Below are positions 34,713-44,170 of a DNA stretch of 64,000 nt, piece after piece. The stretch is from Ralstonia thomasii (GTDB lineage: Bacteria > Pseudomonadota > Gammaproteobacteria > Burkholderiales > Burkholderiaceae). The stretch lies in NCBI RefSeq assembly GCF_958405895.1, contig NZ_CATZAR010000006.1; one strand, 5' to 3'. Position numbers and translations under genes: made by a program. Numbering within the stretch: the first letter of the stretch is position 1; every line of letters begins with the position of its first letter. The notes under the pieces were generated by a model, which was not told where the DNA came from, did no database searches, and saw nothing but the letters and a program-made list of their open reading frames with translations.

Positions 34713-36737
34713 ATGCCTGCCGACGCCGACGCGCGCCCTCGCTCCATCCCGCTGATGCCGATCGCTCCCGCCAAAGCAGGCACCAACGTAAGCCCGCGTC
34801 GCCTGTCGGCGCTGCTGGTGAGGCGTTGGCGCGCCGTCGTCGTGCTGATGCTGTGCGCGTATTTTGTTGCCGGCACGTTCTGGCGCGCGCCGTGGAAGGC
34901 CGACGAGCCGTATTCCTTCGGCATCGTCATCAACATCATCGAGCGTGGCGACTGGGTCATCCCCAATGTCGCCTTCGAGCCGTTCGTCGAAAAACCCCCG
35001 CTGATGTACTGGACGGGCGCGCTGGCCGCGCTGGCGCTGCCCGACATGCCGCCCCACGAAGCCGTGCGCGTGGCGGTGCTGTTCTGGATGGCGCTGACGT
35101 GCTGGGCGGTCTGGCGCACGGCGCGCCTGCTGCGCAGCGAAGCGCGCGACTGGCGCTTGCGCGTCGGTGCGGATCTGGCGCGCGGACGTCCGGGGCTGAC
35201 GCTGTCCGCACGCCGCGAAGCCGGTCTCGACGCCGGCGGTGCTGCGCTGCGCGACTATGCGCTGGGCGCGCTGCTTCTGTTTGCCGGCTGCATCGGGCTG
35301 GTCGAGCACGTCCACAAGTTCATTGCCGATGTGCCGCAGTTGGCCGGCGCGGCGATCGCCCTGTATGGCGTCGTGCGCTTCGTCAAAGAGAGCGAAGCCG
35401 GTGGCGCAAAGGGCGTCGATGTGCTGCGCCCAGCGCTTTGGTTCGGCACGGGCATCGGTGTGGCCTTCCTGGGCAAGGGCGTGCTTGTGCCGGGACTGTT
35501 CGCGATCACGCTGCTGGCGGCGATCGCGCTGCTGCCGGATTTCCGCAACCGCCAGGCATGGCGTTTTTATGGCCTATCGCTGCTGGTGGCGCTGCCATGG
35601 CTGGCGATCTGGCCGGCCATCTTCTGGCACGAATCGCCGGACCTGTTCATCGAATGGTTCTGGGTCAACAACCTGGGCCGCTTCTTCGGCTTCTCACATC
35701 TGGGCGGCGAGAAAGGGTCGCTGACGACCACCATCCGATCGATCTTCCTGACCGGCACGCCCGCTGTGTGGCCGGCGGTGGCCGTGCTGGGCGTGTCGCT
35801 GTACAAGCTCGCGCGGCAACGCGGACGCGGCGCGCGCACGGCGTGGCTGCTGCCATATCAGGGGCACCTTGTCGTTTCGCTGTTCGTGCTGGTGACGATT
35901 GCCGTGGTGCTGCGCTCGGCCGTGCTGCGCGATGTTTACTTGATGCCGCTGCAGCCGGCGCTGGCCGTGCTGGGCGCGCCGATGCTGCTGCTGATTGCGC
36001 CCGCATGGCGTGCGCGTGCATGGGGCGCGGCGGTAACGTTGTTTGGTGTGCTCGGGCTGGTGGTCTGGGCCGTGTGGGGCGCGCTCGTTACCAGCGGCGG
36101 GCAGCTGCTGCCGGGCTGGCTGGCCAAGGTGCTGGGCCGCGTGCTGCCATTGCCGTATGACATGCTGGTCCACCCGTTTGCCGTATTGGCGGCAGGGGCA
36201 ATCACGGCGCTGTGGGCCGTCTGCGTGTGGCTGCGGCCCGCGCGCTCGGGCGTGGTCGCATGGGCGGCAGGCCTGGGTATGGTGTGGGGCCTGCTCGGCA
36301 CCCTGCTGATGCCGTGGGTGGATGACGCCCGCAGCTACCGACCGCTGTTCCAGGCGATCAAGCCGGTGCTCGAATCCGCGCAGATCTGCGTGGCCACACG
36401 CGGCATGGGCGAAAGCGAGCGCGCGCTGATGCACTACGAAACCGGCGTGCGCCCCGTCAAATGGCTGCTGGGCCACAGCGGCGCCGGCGACGATCACCGC
36501 CCCAACCCGATCGCGCGCACCTGCGACCTGATACTGGTGCTCGAAAAACGACCGGAACACGCCCGACGCCGCCCCCACGGAAACAACTGGGAAATGGTGT
36601 GGCGCGGCAGCCGTCCGGGCGACACGAACGAAACCTTCTCGCTGTTCCAGCGGCGCGGCAATGGCGTGTCTGAGGCGCTGCCGTCGCCCGAGCCCATTGT
36701 GCCGCTGACCGACACCCCGTATCGCGGCCGTCGTTAG
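34713..36737 (+). CDS. GT39 (ArnT-like) membrane glycosyltransferase
   Basis: A 674-residue GT-C fold glycosyltransferase with about a dozen membrane helices. The catalytic loop reads FWRAPWKADEPYSFG, followed by ERGDWVIPNVAFEPFVEKPPLMYW, matching the DE, GDW-P and EKPPL-YW motifs of ArnT and related enzymes that move sugars from undecaprenyl-phosphate onto lipid A or other acceptors. It begins ten bases after def and lies before fmt, so it is probably co-transcribed with them. Whether the sugar is aminoarabinose is not shown by sequence; no arnBCAD genes are in the window. Confidence 0.85.
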   Translation: MPADADARPRSIPLMPIAPAKAGTNVSPRRLSALLVRRWRAVVVLMLCAYFVAGTFWRAPWKADEPYSFGIVINIIERGDWVIPNVAFEPFVEKPPLMYWTGALAALALPDMPPHEAVRVAVLFWMALTCWAVWRTARLLRSEARDWRLRVGADLARGRPGLTLSARREAGLDAGGAALRDYALGALLLFAGCIGLVEHVHKFIADVPQLAGAAIALYGVVRFVKESEAGGAKGVDVLRPALWFGTGIGVAFLGKGVLVPGLFAITLLAAIALLPDFRNRQAWRFYGLSLLVALPWLAIWPAIFWHESPDLFIEWFWVNNLGRFFGFSHLGGEKGSLTTTIRSIFLTGTPAVWPAVAVLGVSLYKLARQRGRGARTAWLLPYQGHLVVSLFVLVTIAVVLRSAVLRDVYLMPLQPALAVLGAPMLLLIAPAWRARAWGAAVTLFGVLGLVVWAVWGALVTSGGQLLPGWLAKVLGRVLPLPYDMLVHPFAVLAAGAITALWAVCVWLRPARSGVVAWAAGLGMVWGLLGTLLMPWVDDARSYRPLFQAIKPVLESAQICVATRGMGESERALMHYETGVRPVKWLLGHSGAGDDHRPNPIARTCDLILVLEKRPEHARRRPHGNNWEMVWRGSRPGDTNETFSLFQRRGNGVSEALPSPEPIVPLTDTPYRGRR

Positions 36738-36794
36738 GCCCAATGCGCTACGCTGTCGTGTAGCGCGCTTCCCCTCGTTTTCCGTTTCCCATCC

Positions 36795-37778
36795 ATGACG
36801 TCCACCCTTCGCGTAGCGTTTGCCGGCACGCCTGAATTTGCGCAGATTGCCCTGGCGGCGATCCACCAGGCCGGCTTTCCCGTGGTTGCCGTGCTGAGTC
36901 AGCCGGATCGCCCGGCTGGCCGCGGCATGCAATTGCAGGCAAGCCCCGTCACGCAGTACGCAGTCACGCATGGATTCGCGCCCATCCTCCAGCCGCCGTC
37001 GCTACGTCGCACTGGCAAGTATCCACAGGAAGCCGCCGAAGCCATCGATGCACTGACCGCCCAGCGCCCCGACGTGATGGTCGTCGCGGCCTACGGCCTG
37101 ATCCTGCCGCAGGAAGTGCTCGATCTGCCGCGCTTTGGCTGCATCAACATCCACGCATCGCTGCTGCCGCGCTGGCGTGGCGCCGCGCCCATCCACCGTG
37201 CGATCGAAGCGGGCGACGCCGAATCCGGCATCACGCTCATGCAGATGGATGCGGGACTGGATACCGGCGACATGATCGCCATGGAGCGCGTGCCCATCGG
37301 CCTGACCGACACGACCGGCACGCTGCACGACACGCTGGCCGCGCTCGGCGGACGCATGGTGGTGGAGGCGCTCGCCAAACTGGCGCAAGACGGCAAGCTC
37401 CACGCCACGCCGCAGCCGGCCGAAGGCATCACGTATGCGGAGAAGATCGCCAAGGACGAAGCCGCGCTCGACTGGTCGCGCCACGCCGCCGCGCTGCTGC
37501 GCCAGGTGCATGCGTTCAATCCGTTTCCTGGCGCCTCGGCCGCGCTGGATGGCGTGGCGATCAAGTTCTGGCAGGCGGAGGTGCTGGCCGATCGCCCGGC
37601 TGAGGCGGAACCCGGCGTGGTACTCGCCGCCAATGCCGAGGGCGTCACCATCGCCTGCGGCGCCGGCGCGCTACGCGTGACGCAACTGCAAAAGCCAGGC
37701 GGCAAGCGCCTGCCCGCACGCGAATTCCTGCAAGGCCTGGCGATCCAGCCCGGCCAGCGCTTCGCATCGCGCGGCTAA
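36795..37778 (+). CDS. fmt: Methionyl-tRNA formyltransferase
   Basis: A 327-residue enzyme that formylates initiator Met-tRNA. The formyl-THF-binding core with FAGTPEFAQIALAAI, the LPRWRGAAPIHRAI motif and GITLMQMDAGLDTGDM is clear, and the C-terminal OB-fold domain is complete. It lies 57 bases after the GT39 gene; that gap holds a 7-base inverted repeat GCGCTAC/GTAGCGC without a U-run. Confidence 0.97.
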   Translation: MTSTLRVAFAGTPEFAQIALAAIHQAGFPVVAVLSQPDRPAGRGMQLQASPVTQYAVTHGFAPILQPPSLRRTGKYPQEAAEAIDALTAQRPDVMVVAAYGLILPQEVLDLPRFGCINIHASLLPRWRGAAPIHRAIEAGDAESGITLMQMDAGLDTGDMIAMERVPIGLTDTTGTLHDTLAALGGRMVVEALAKLAQDGKLHATPQPAEGITYAEKIAKDEAALDWSRHAAALLRQVHAFNPFPGASAALDGVAIKFWQAEVLADRPAEAEPGVVLAANAEGVTIACGAGALRVTQLQKPGGKRLPAREFLQGLAIQPGQRFASRG

Positions 37779-37809
37779 CCGCCCCCTCTATATAGAAGAG
37801 GATTTCGTC

Positions 37810-38466
37810 ATGACCGCGCTGGGCATCGTCAATCTGCCGCTCTTCATGCTGGCCGTATTTCTGCTGAATGTAACGCCGGGGCCCGACACGGCCTATATCG
37901 TCGGGCGCAGCGTCTCGCAAGGACGCGCGGCGGGGCTGCTGTCGTCGCTGGGGGTATCGGCGGGCTGCTGCGTGCACGTGCTGGCGGTCGCGTTCGGGCT
38001 GACGGCGCTGCTGGCCGCGTCCACCGTGGCGTTCACGGTCATCAAGGTGGTGGGCGCGGCGTACTTGATCTACCTGGGTGGCCGCATGCTGCTGGCGCCG
38101 CCCGAACGCGACGACGCCCCGGCCGAAGAAGCGGAAACGCCCGCCGCCAAACGCCCGCGTCCGCTCAAGTCGTTGTTCATGCAGGGTTTTCTCACCAATG
38201 TGCTGAACCCGAAGGTCGTGCTGTTCTTCCTGTCGTTCTTCCCGCAGTTCGTTGATCCGCACGCCGCGCACAAGGCGCTGGCGTTCCTGGCACTGGGCGC
38301 GGTGTTCATTGTCATGTCGACGATCTGGAATAGCCTCGTGGCGTGGGTAGCCGCCAGCGTCACGCGCCGGGTGGCGGGCAAGCCCGGCATCAAGCGCTGG
38401 CTCGATCGCGTGGTCGGCACGGCGTTCATCGGCCTGGGCGCGCGGCTGGCGTTCACCACCCGTTGA
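37810..38466 (+). CDS. LysE/RhtB-family amino-acid exporter
   Basis: A 218-residue inner-membrane exporter with six hydrophobic segments. The family motif LLNVTPGPDTAYIVGRSVSQGRAAGLLSSLGVSAG begins near residue 15, and FLTNVLNPKVVLFFLSFFPQFV near residue 130. A charged low-complexity loop (PPERDDAPAEEAETPAAKRP) lies between helices 3 and 4. Substrate cannot be told. It follows fmt by 31 bases. Confidence 0.92.
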   Translation: MTALGIVNLPLFMLAVFLLNVTPGPDTAYIVGRSVSQGRAAGLLSSLGVSAGCCVHVLAVAFGLTALLAASTVAFTVIKVVGAAYLIYLGGRMLLAPPERDDAPAEEAETPAAKRPRPLKSLFMQGFLTNVLNPKVVLFFLSFFPQFVDPHAAHKALAFLALGAVFIVMSTIWNSLVAWVAASVTRRVAGKPGIKRWLDRVVGTAFIGLGARLAFTTR

Positions 38467-38516
38467 TGCGTCAAGCGCCATCTGCGGCGAAATATCGCGC
38501 AAGTGCCGCGCAAACC

Positions 38517-38544
38517 CTTGAATTCTCAGCGATTATCGCGATCT
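38517..38544 (+). promoter_or_regulatory. Probable sigma-32 promoter of htpX
   Basis: CTTGAAT (38517-38523) and CGCGATCT (38537-38544) are 13 bases apart, matching the heat-shock consensus CTTGAAA-N13/14-CCCCATNT at six of seven and five of seven positions. The next gene is the heat-shock protease htpX, about 40 bases away. Confidence 0.55.
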
Positions 38545-38586
38545 AACGCATTCACAAGACCCGAGACCCACAGGAGCCACGCCCCC

Positions 38587-39447
38587 ATGTTCAACTGGAT
38601 CAAGACCTTCATGTTGATGGCAGCGATCACCGCGCTGTTCATCGTCATCGGCGGCATGATCGGCGGACGCAGCGGGATGATGCTGGCGCTGCTGTTCGCG
38701 CTGGGCATGAATTTCTTCTCGTACTGGTTCTCCGACAAGATGGTCCTGCGCATGTACAACGCGCAGGAAGTCAACGAGACCAGCGCGCCGCAGTTCTACC
38801 GCATGGTGCAGGAGCTTGCCGGCCGCGCCGGCCTGCCGATGCCGCGCGTCTACCTGATCGACGAAGCCCAGCCCAACGCCTTCGCCACCGGCCGCAACCC
38901 CGAGCACGCCGCCGTGGCGGCCACGACTGGCATCCTCAACATCCTGTCGGAGCGTGAACTGCGCGGCGTGATGGCCCATGAACTGGCACATGTGCAGCAC
39001 CGCGACATCCTGATCTCGACCATCTCGGCCACCATGGCCGGCGCGATTTCGGCGCTGGCGAACTTTGCCGTGTTCTTCGGCGGGCGCGACAGCGAAGGCC
39101 GTCCCGCCAACCCGATCGCCGGGATTGCGGTGGCGATCCTCGCGCCGCTGGCGGCCGCGATGATCCAGATGGCGATTTCCCGCGCGCGTGAGTTCGAGGC
39201 CGATCGCGGGGGCGCGACCATCAGCGGCGACCCGCAGGCGCTGGCCTCAGCGCTGGACAAGATCCACCGCTATGCGGCCGGCATTCCGTTTGCCGCCGCT
39301 GAAGCCCACCCGGCTACCGCGCAGATGATGATCATGAACCCGCTGCACGGCGGGGGCCTGGCCAACCTGTTCAGCACGCACCCGGCCACGGAAGAGCGCA
39401 TCGCGCGCCTGATGCAGATGGCGCAGACGGGTCAATATCCGGCGTAA
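38587..39447 (+). CDS. htpX: Membrane-bound zinc metalloprotease HtpX
   Basis: A 286-residue inner-membrane protease that degrades misfolded membrane proteins. Two N-terminal helices, the zinc motif MAHELAHVQHRD (H131, E132, H135) and a further glutamate in SRAREFEADRGG are present, with two more hydrophobic segments between. A good GGAG lies before the ATG. A heat-shock type promoter is visible upstream. Confidence 0.97.
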   Translation: MFNWIKTFMLMAAITALFIVIGGMIGGRSGMMLALLFALGMNFFSYWFSDKMVLRMYNAQEVNETSAPQFYRMVQELAGRAGLPMPRVYLIDEAQPNAFATGRNPEHAAVAATTGILNILSERELRGVMAHELAHVQHRDILISTISATMAGAISALANFAVFFGGRDSEGRPANPIAGIAVAILAPLAAAMIQMAISRAREFEADRGGATISGDPQALASALDKIHRYAAGIPFAAAEAHPATAQMMIMNPLHGGGLANLFSTHPATEERIARLMQMAQTGQYPA

Positions 39448-39493
39448 AAGCGGCAGCCCGGCCGGGCGCTTCCTTTATACTTCCGCAGTCCGC

Positions 39494-39525
39494 ACGAGCC
39501 CGCCCATCGCGGGCTCGTTGCATTT
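39494..39525 (+). terminator. Probable terminator after htpX
   Basis: A 10-base stem ACGAGCCCGC / GCGGGCTCGT with a 5-base loop, followed by TGCATTTTG. The U-run is weak. A TATACT at 39476-39481 could be a -10 for rsmB, in which case the hairpin would lie in its leader. Confidence 0.6.
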
Positions 39526-39550
39526 TGTCCGCCTGATTTCCTGCTGTCTG

Positions 39551-40882
39551 ATGCGCCTGCCGTCCGATTCCCTCGCCCACGCCTTGTCGCTTGCTGCTGC
39601 CGCACTGGGCAAGCTGCGGCAGGGCACAGCATTGCCGCAGGCCATCGATGCCGTGTGCCACGGCCAGCCCGCGCCGGCGCGGGGTGCCGTGCAGGATCTC
39701 GCCTACCGCGCCACGCGCTGGCTCGGCAGCACCGATTGGCTGATCCGCACGCTGATCCCGCGCCCGCCAGCCGAAGGCGCCGCCAATCTGCTGCGCGTGG
39801 CGCTCGCGCAATTGCTGGACGATCCACAGCCGTATGCACCGTTCACGGTGGTCGATCAGACCGTGACGGCCGCCTCGGCCGACCCGAAGCTTTCGCACGG
39901 CAAGGGCATGATCAATGGCGTGCTGCGCCGGTTCCTGCGCGAGCAACCTGCGCTGGTCGCAGACATGCAGGCGGATCCGTCGGCCGCCACCAACTACCCG
40001 ATGTGGTGGATCGACGCCGTACGCAGCGCGTATCCCGACGCCTGGCAAACCATCCTGGCCGCCGGCAACCGCCGCCCGCCGATGGTGCTGCGCGTGAACC
40101 CGCGCCGCATTGCCGTCGACGCGTATCTCGCGCGCCTGGCCGAAGCAGGCATCGACGCCGAGCGCATCGGCGAACAGGCTGTACGCCTTGCGCGTGCCAT
40201 TCCCGTTTCCGATGTGCCCGGTTTTGCCGATGGCGATGTCTCGGTGCAGGACGCCGGGGCGCAACTGGCGGCAACGCTGCTCGACGTGGCACCCGGCCAA
40301 CGCGTGCTCGATGCCTGCGCCGCACCCGGCGGCAAGACGGGCCATCTGCTTGAGCTAGCCGACCGCCTGGACGCAACGGCGCTAGAGTCGGATGCCGCAC
40401 GCGCCGTGCGCATCAGCGAAAATCTCACCCGCCTGAACCAGACCGCCACCATTTGCGTTGGCGACGCGGCGAAACCCGACACCTGGTGGGACGGCCGACC
40501 GTTCGACCGCATCCTGGCCGATGTGCCGTGCTCGGCCGCCGGCATCGTGCGGCGCCATCCGGACATCCGCTGGCTGCGTCGCCCGGCCGACCTCAAGGCG
40601 CTGGTCGCGCTGCAGCGGGACATCGTGCGCGCCCTGTGGGCATGCCTGAAGCCCGGTGGCAAGCTGGTTTATGTCACCTGTTCGATTTTTCCGACGGAAG
40701 GCGAGGACCAGGCCCGATGGTTTGAACGCCATCTGGAAGATGCGATACGATTGCACGCGCCCGGCCAGTTGCTGCCGGTCTCGCCCGACGCGGCGCAGGC
40801 CAGCGGGTTCGCCTCCGGCGCGTCGCCCATGCCGCTCGATCACGACGGCTTCTTTTACGCGGTTTTCCAGAAACGGCCCTGA
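39551..40882 (+). CDS. rsmB: 16S rRNA m5C967 methyltransferase RsmB
   Basis: A 443-residue methyltransferase with an N-terminal NusB-like RNA-binding domain (residues 1-140) and a Rossmann SAM domain. SAM-binding DACAAPGGKTGHLLEL, the two catalytic cysteines in DVPCSAAGIVRRHPDI and YVTCSIFPTEGEDQ, and the C-terminal DGFFYAVFQK are all present. An upstream TTG would add 11 residues; the ATG is preferred. It starts the rsmB-DUF4390-ntrY-ntrX cluster. Confidence 0.96.
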   Translation: MRLPSDSLAHALSLAAAALGKLRQGTALPQAIDAVCHGQPAPARGAVQDLAYRATRWLGSTDWLIRTLIPRPPAEGAANLLRVALAQLLDDPQPYAPFTVVDQTVTAASADPKLSHGKGMINGVLRRFLREQPALVADMQADPSAATNYPMWWIDAVRSAYPDAWQTILAAGNRRPPMVLRVNPRRIAVDAYLARLAEAGIDAERIGEQAVRLARAIPVSDVPGFADGDVSVQDAGAQLAATLLDVAPGQRVLDACAAPGGKTGHLLELADRLDATALESDAARAVRISENLTRLNQTATICVGDAAKPDTWWDGRPFDRILADVPCSAAGIVRRHPDIRWLRRPADLKALVALQRDIVRALWACLKPGGKLVYVTCSIFPTEGEDQARWFERHLEDAIRLHAPGQLLPVSPDAAQASGFASGASPMPLDHDGFFYAVFQKRP

Positions 40883-40895
40883 TGCACCGACCGTT

Positions 40896-41666
40896 GTGAC
40901 TGTCATCCTTCGCCCATCGATCCGGCTGCTGCAAACCCGGTTCCGGCAGATTCTGCAACGGCTGGTCGCGCTGGTCGCATTGAGCATGCTGTTCCTGTGG
41001 TGCCCGGTCACGGCATCCGCACAGTCCATCGAAATCAACCGGGCCCAACTCGAATACGCCGACGGCGGCTGGAACCTGTCCGCCGATTTCGATTTCGACC
41101 TGCCCAGCAACCTCGAAGACGCGGTCAACAAGGGCATCGCGCTCTACTTCCTGGTCGAATTCGAACTGATCCGCCCGCGCTGGTATTGGTTTGACGACCA
41201 CGCCATCAGCGCCACGCGCGTGGTGCGGCTGTCGTATCACCCGCTCACACGCCAATACCGCGTATCGACCGGCGGCCTGCAGGTGCCGTTCTCGCGGCTG
41301 AAAGACGCCGTCGACTTCATGCAGCACGTGCGCGGCTGGCGCGTGTTCGAGCAGCGCGCCGTCAAGGCCGGCGAAACCGTGCAGGCCGAGGTACGCATGC
41401 GCCTGGACGTGACGCAGTTGCCCAAGCCATTCCAGATCAACGCAGTCAACACGCGCGACTGGAATCTCAGTTCAGAGTGGAGGCGCTTCAGCCTGCTGGT
41501 GCCGAACGAGCCGCCTGCCCCGGCGCCCACGCCTGCTGCGCCACCGGCCAGCCCACCGGCATCCTCGCCGCCTGCTTCCGGTTCGTCGGGCCTGTCGCCC
41601 AATCCGGGCTGGGGGATGAGCGCCGGCCCGTCCAGCGCAGGCACGTTGCTGGCGCCCGCCAAATGA
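40896..41666 (+). CDS. DUF4390 domain exported protein
   Basis: A 256-residue protein of the DUF4390 family, typically encoded between rsmB and ntrY in betaproteobacteria. With a GTG start at 40896 the N-terminus is a signal peptide (LVALVALSMLFLWCPVTASA). The mature domain spans about residues 45-200, with VEFELIRPRWYWFD and VRLSYHPLTRQYRVSTGG. The last 50 residues are Pro/Ala/Ser-rich. Its stop overlaps the ntrY start (ATGA), so the two are coupled. It may be a periplasmic partner of the NtrY sensor, but this is inference. Confidence 0.87.
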   Translation: MTVILRPSIRLLQTRFRQILQRLVALVALSMLFLWCPVTASAQSIEINRAQLEYADGGWNLSADFDFDLPSNLEDAVNKGIALYFLVEFELIRPRWYWFDDHAISATRVVRLSYHPLTRQYRVSTGGLQVPFSRLKDAVDFMQHVRGWRVFEQRAVKAGETVQAEVRMRLDVTQLPKPFQINAVNTRDWNLSSEWRRFSLLVPNEPPAPAPTPAAPPASPPASSPPASGSSGLSPNPGWGMSAGPSSAGTLLAPAK

Positions 41667-44134
41667 TCTTCGATCGCAGCTACAAGCGGCTGCTCTATCA
41701 GGTGGTGGCCGGCACCATCGTCTTCCTGGCGATCGTGCTGGTCGGGCTGCTGGCTGCCGCATCGGCCAACACCGAGTTCTTCGACCGGTATTTCGCGCTG
41801 CTCTACAAGGTCAACCTCGTCATCGGGGTGCTGCTGGTGGTGATCATCGGCGGGCTGATGCTGGCGCTGGCGCTGCGCGCGCGGCGCGGCAAGTTCGGCA
41901 CGCGGCTGATGACCAAGCTGGCGGTGTTCTTCGGCGTGGTGGGCGTCCTGCCGGGGGTGCTGATCTATCTGGTGTCGCTGCAGTTCGTGTCGCGCAGTAT
42001 CGAGTCGTGGTTTGACGTGAAGGTCGAATCGGCGCTGGAGGCCGGCCTGAACCTTGGCCGCTCGACCATGGACACGGCGCTGGCCGATCTGCAGAACAAG
42101 GGCCGCCTGATCGCGGAGCAGGTGGGCGATGGGTCCACCTCGGCCACGGCCATCACGCTCAATCGATTGCGCGAGCAGTTCGGCGTGCAGGAGGCGACCA
42201 TCTTCACGGCCAGCGGCCGCGTGATCGCCACCGCGTCAAACAGCTACGACACACTTGTGCCGAACCTGCCCGACCAGGCAGTGCTCGAACAGGCCCGCGC
42301 GCCGGGCGGCTATGCCAGCGTGGAAGGCGGCAGCGATACCGAAACCGATGGCGCCTCCGCGCCGGCCGCCGCGGCGCCATCGGCACGCAACAGTGGCCGC
42401 CGCAGCGATCTATACCAACTGCATGTGGTGGTGGCGCTGGGCACGTCGTTCCGCGAAGAGCCGAGCCTCGGGCTGAGCACGCCCGCACGCAAATGGGCCG
42501 GCACCGGTTTGCTGGCAGACCGCCGGCCGGACGATGGCAGCAGCACTTCGCGCGGCTTCGGGCTGATCGGCGAGAGCGGCCGCGACGAACGCTTCCTGCA
42601 GCTCGTGCAACCGGTGCCGCAGGCGCTCGCCCGCAATGCCGATGCCGTCCAGCGCGCCTACCAGGAATACCAGGAGAAAGCGCTCGGCCGCACGGGCCTG
42701 CGCAAGATGTACATCGGCACGCTCACGCTCACGCTGTTCCTGGCGGTGTTCATCGCGGTGATGCTCGCGCTGCTGCTCGGCGCACAGCTGGCACGGCCGC
42801 TGCTGATGCTGCTCCAGGGCACGCGCGAAGTGGCCGAGGGCGACCTCTCGCCCAAGCGAGAGCTGCATACGCGCGACGAACTCGGCGTGCTCACCCAACA
42901 GTTCAACCAGATGACGCGGCAGCTGGCCGACGCGCGCCGCGCCGTAGAGCAGAATCGAGCGGCACTTGAGCAATCGAAGGCCTATCTTGAGAGCGTGCTG
43001 ACCAACCTGACCGCCGGCGTCTTCGTGTTCGACCATCGCTTCGTGCTGCTGACTGCCAACCCGGGTGCCGAGCGCATCTTCAAACAGCCCTTCGGCGCGT
43101 GGGTCGGCCAGGCGCTGACCAGCATCACGCCGGTGGCCGCCTTCGCACCGGTGGTCGAACAGGCCTTTGCCGAACAAGACGCAAGCACGGCCGCCGGCGG
43201 CGCAGCAGCCCACTGGCAGAAGCAGGTCGAAATTCCGCTTGAAGACGAAGATGAACCCCTCACGCTGCTGGTGCGCGGCACGCGCCTGCCCGGCCCGTCG
43301 GTGGGCGCACACGGCACCGAGCGCGGCTACGTGGTGGTGTTCGACGATATTTCCGACGTGATCTCGGCGCAGCGCTCGGTGGCGTGGGGGGAGGTCGCGC
43401 GGCGCCTCGCGCACGAGATCAAGAATCCGCTCACGCCCATCCAGCTCTCTGCCGAGCGCCTGGAGATGAAGCTCTCGCCCAAGTTGTCGGACACCGACGC
43501 CGAAGTGCTGCGGCGCGGCGCCACCACCATCGTCAACCAGGTGGCGGCGATGAAGCGCATGGTCGATGACTTCCGGGACTACGCCCGCACACCGCCGGCC
43601 ATGCTGCAGGACCTGGACCTCAACGCGCTTGCCGCCGAGGTGCTGCACCTGTACGGCATCGATCACCCTGACCGCCGCGACCATCCCGTCATCGAGGCCA
43701 AGCTGGGCGCCAATCTGCCGCTCATCAAGGGCGACCCGACGCAACTGCGCCAGGTCATCCACAACCTCCTGCAGAATGCGCAGGACGCCGTGGCAGAGAA
43801 CGAAGCGGCCGGGCGACCTGCTCCGCATGTCATGTTGCAAACTGACACGGTAGAATACGACGACGCCTCGGGCGCGCGGCGGCAGGCCGTGCGGCTTGCG
43901 ATCGCGGACAACGGCGGCGGGTTCTCTTCCCGCATCCTCAACCGCGCCTTCGAGCCGTACGTCACGACCAAAGCCAAGGGCACAGGATTGGGCTTGGCCA
44001 TGGTGAAGAAAATCATGGACGAGCACGGGGCGCGCATCGAATTGCGCAACCGCCAGTCCAGCACAACATCGGGCACATCGGGTACCGACATCGTCGGCGC
44101 CCAGGTTTCCATACTGTTCGTAAAACTCGCGTAG
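41663..44134 (+). CDS. ntrY: NtrY-family sensor histidine kinase
   Basis: An 823-residue membrane kinase. N-terminal helices (about residues 10-100) are followed by a large periplasmic region, a further helix, HAMP (near residue 390), PAS (FVFDHRFVLLTANPGAERIF), HisKA with the phospho-accepting His in RRLAHEIKNPLTPIQ, and HATPase_c with HNLLQNAQDAV, DNGGGF and GTGLGLAMVKK. This is the NtrY order. The partner regulator lies 36 bases downstream. The signal is not known; in other bacteria NtrYX affects nitrogen and redox control and envelope traits. Confidence 0.93.
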   Translation: MIFDRSYKRLLYQVVAGTIVFLAIVLVGLLAAASANTEFFDRYFALLYKVNLVIGVLLVVIIGGLMLALALRARRGKFGTRLMTKLAVFFGVVGVLPGVLIYLVSLQFVSRSIESWFDVKVESALEAGLNLGRSTMDTALADLQNKGRLIAEQVGDGSTSATAITLNRLREQFGVQEATIFTASGRVIATASNSYDTLVPNLPDQAVLEQARAPGGYASVEGGSDTETDGASAPAAAAPSARNSGRRSDLYQLHVVVALGTSFREEPSLGLSTPARKWAGTGLLADRRPDDGSSTSRGFGLIGESGRDERFLQLVQPVPQALARNADAVQRAYQEYQEKALGRTGLRKMYIGTLTLTLFLAVFIAVMLALLLGAQLARPLLMLLQGTREVAEGDLSPKRELHTRDELGVLTQQFNQMTRQLADARRAVEQNRAALEQSKAYLESVLTNLTAGVFVFDHRFVLLTANPGAERIFKQPFGAWVGQALTSITPVAAFAPVVEQAFAEQDASTAAGGAAAHWQKQVEIPLEDEDEPLTLLVRGTRLPGPSVGAHGTERGYVVVFDDISDVISAQRSVAWGEVARRLAHEIKNPLTPIQLSAERLEMKLSPKLSDTDAEVLRRGATTIVNQVAAMKRMVDDFRDYARTPPAMLQDLDLNALAAEVLHLYGIDHPDRRDHPVIEAKLGANLPLIKGDPTQLRQVIHNLLQNAQDAVAENEAAGRPAPHVMLQTDTVEYDDASGARRQAVRLAIADNGGGFSSRILNRAFEPYVTTKAKGTGLGLAMVKKIMDEHGARIELRNRQSSTTSGTSGTDIVGAQVSILFVKLA

Positions 44135-44170
44135 CGCGGACGGCAATCCCGCCGCACATAGAGGAAAAGC

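Noticed and set aside
36745..36766. Hairpin GCGCTAC/GTAGCGC between the GT39 gene and fmt as a terminator.
   Set aside because: No U-run follows, and fmt starts 29 bases later; probably a chance or minor structure.
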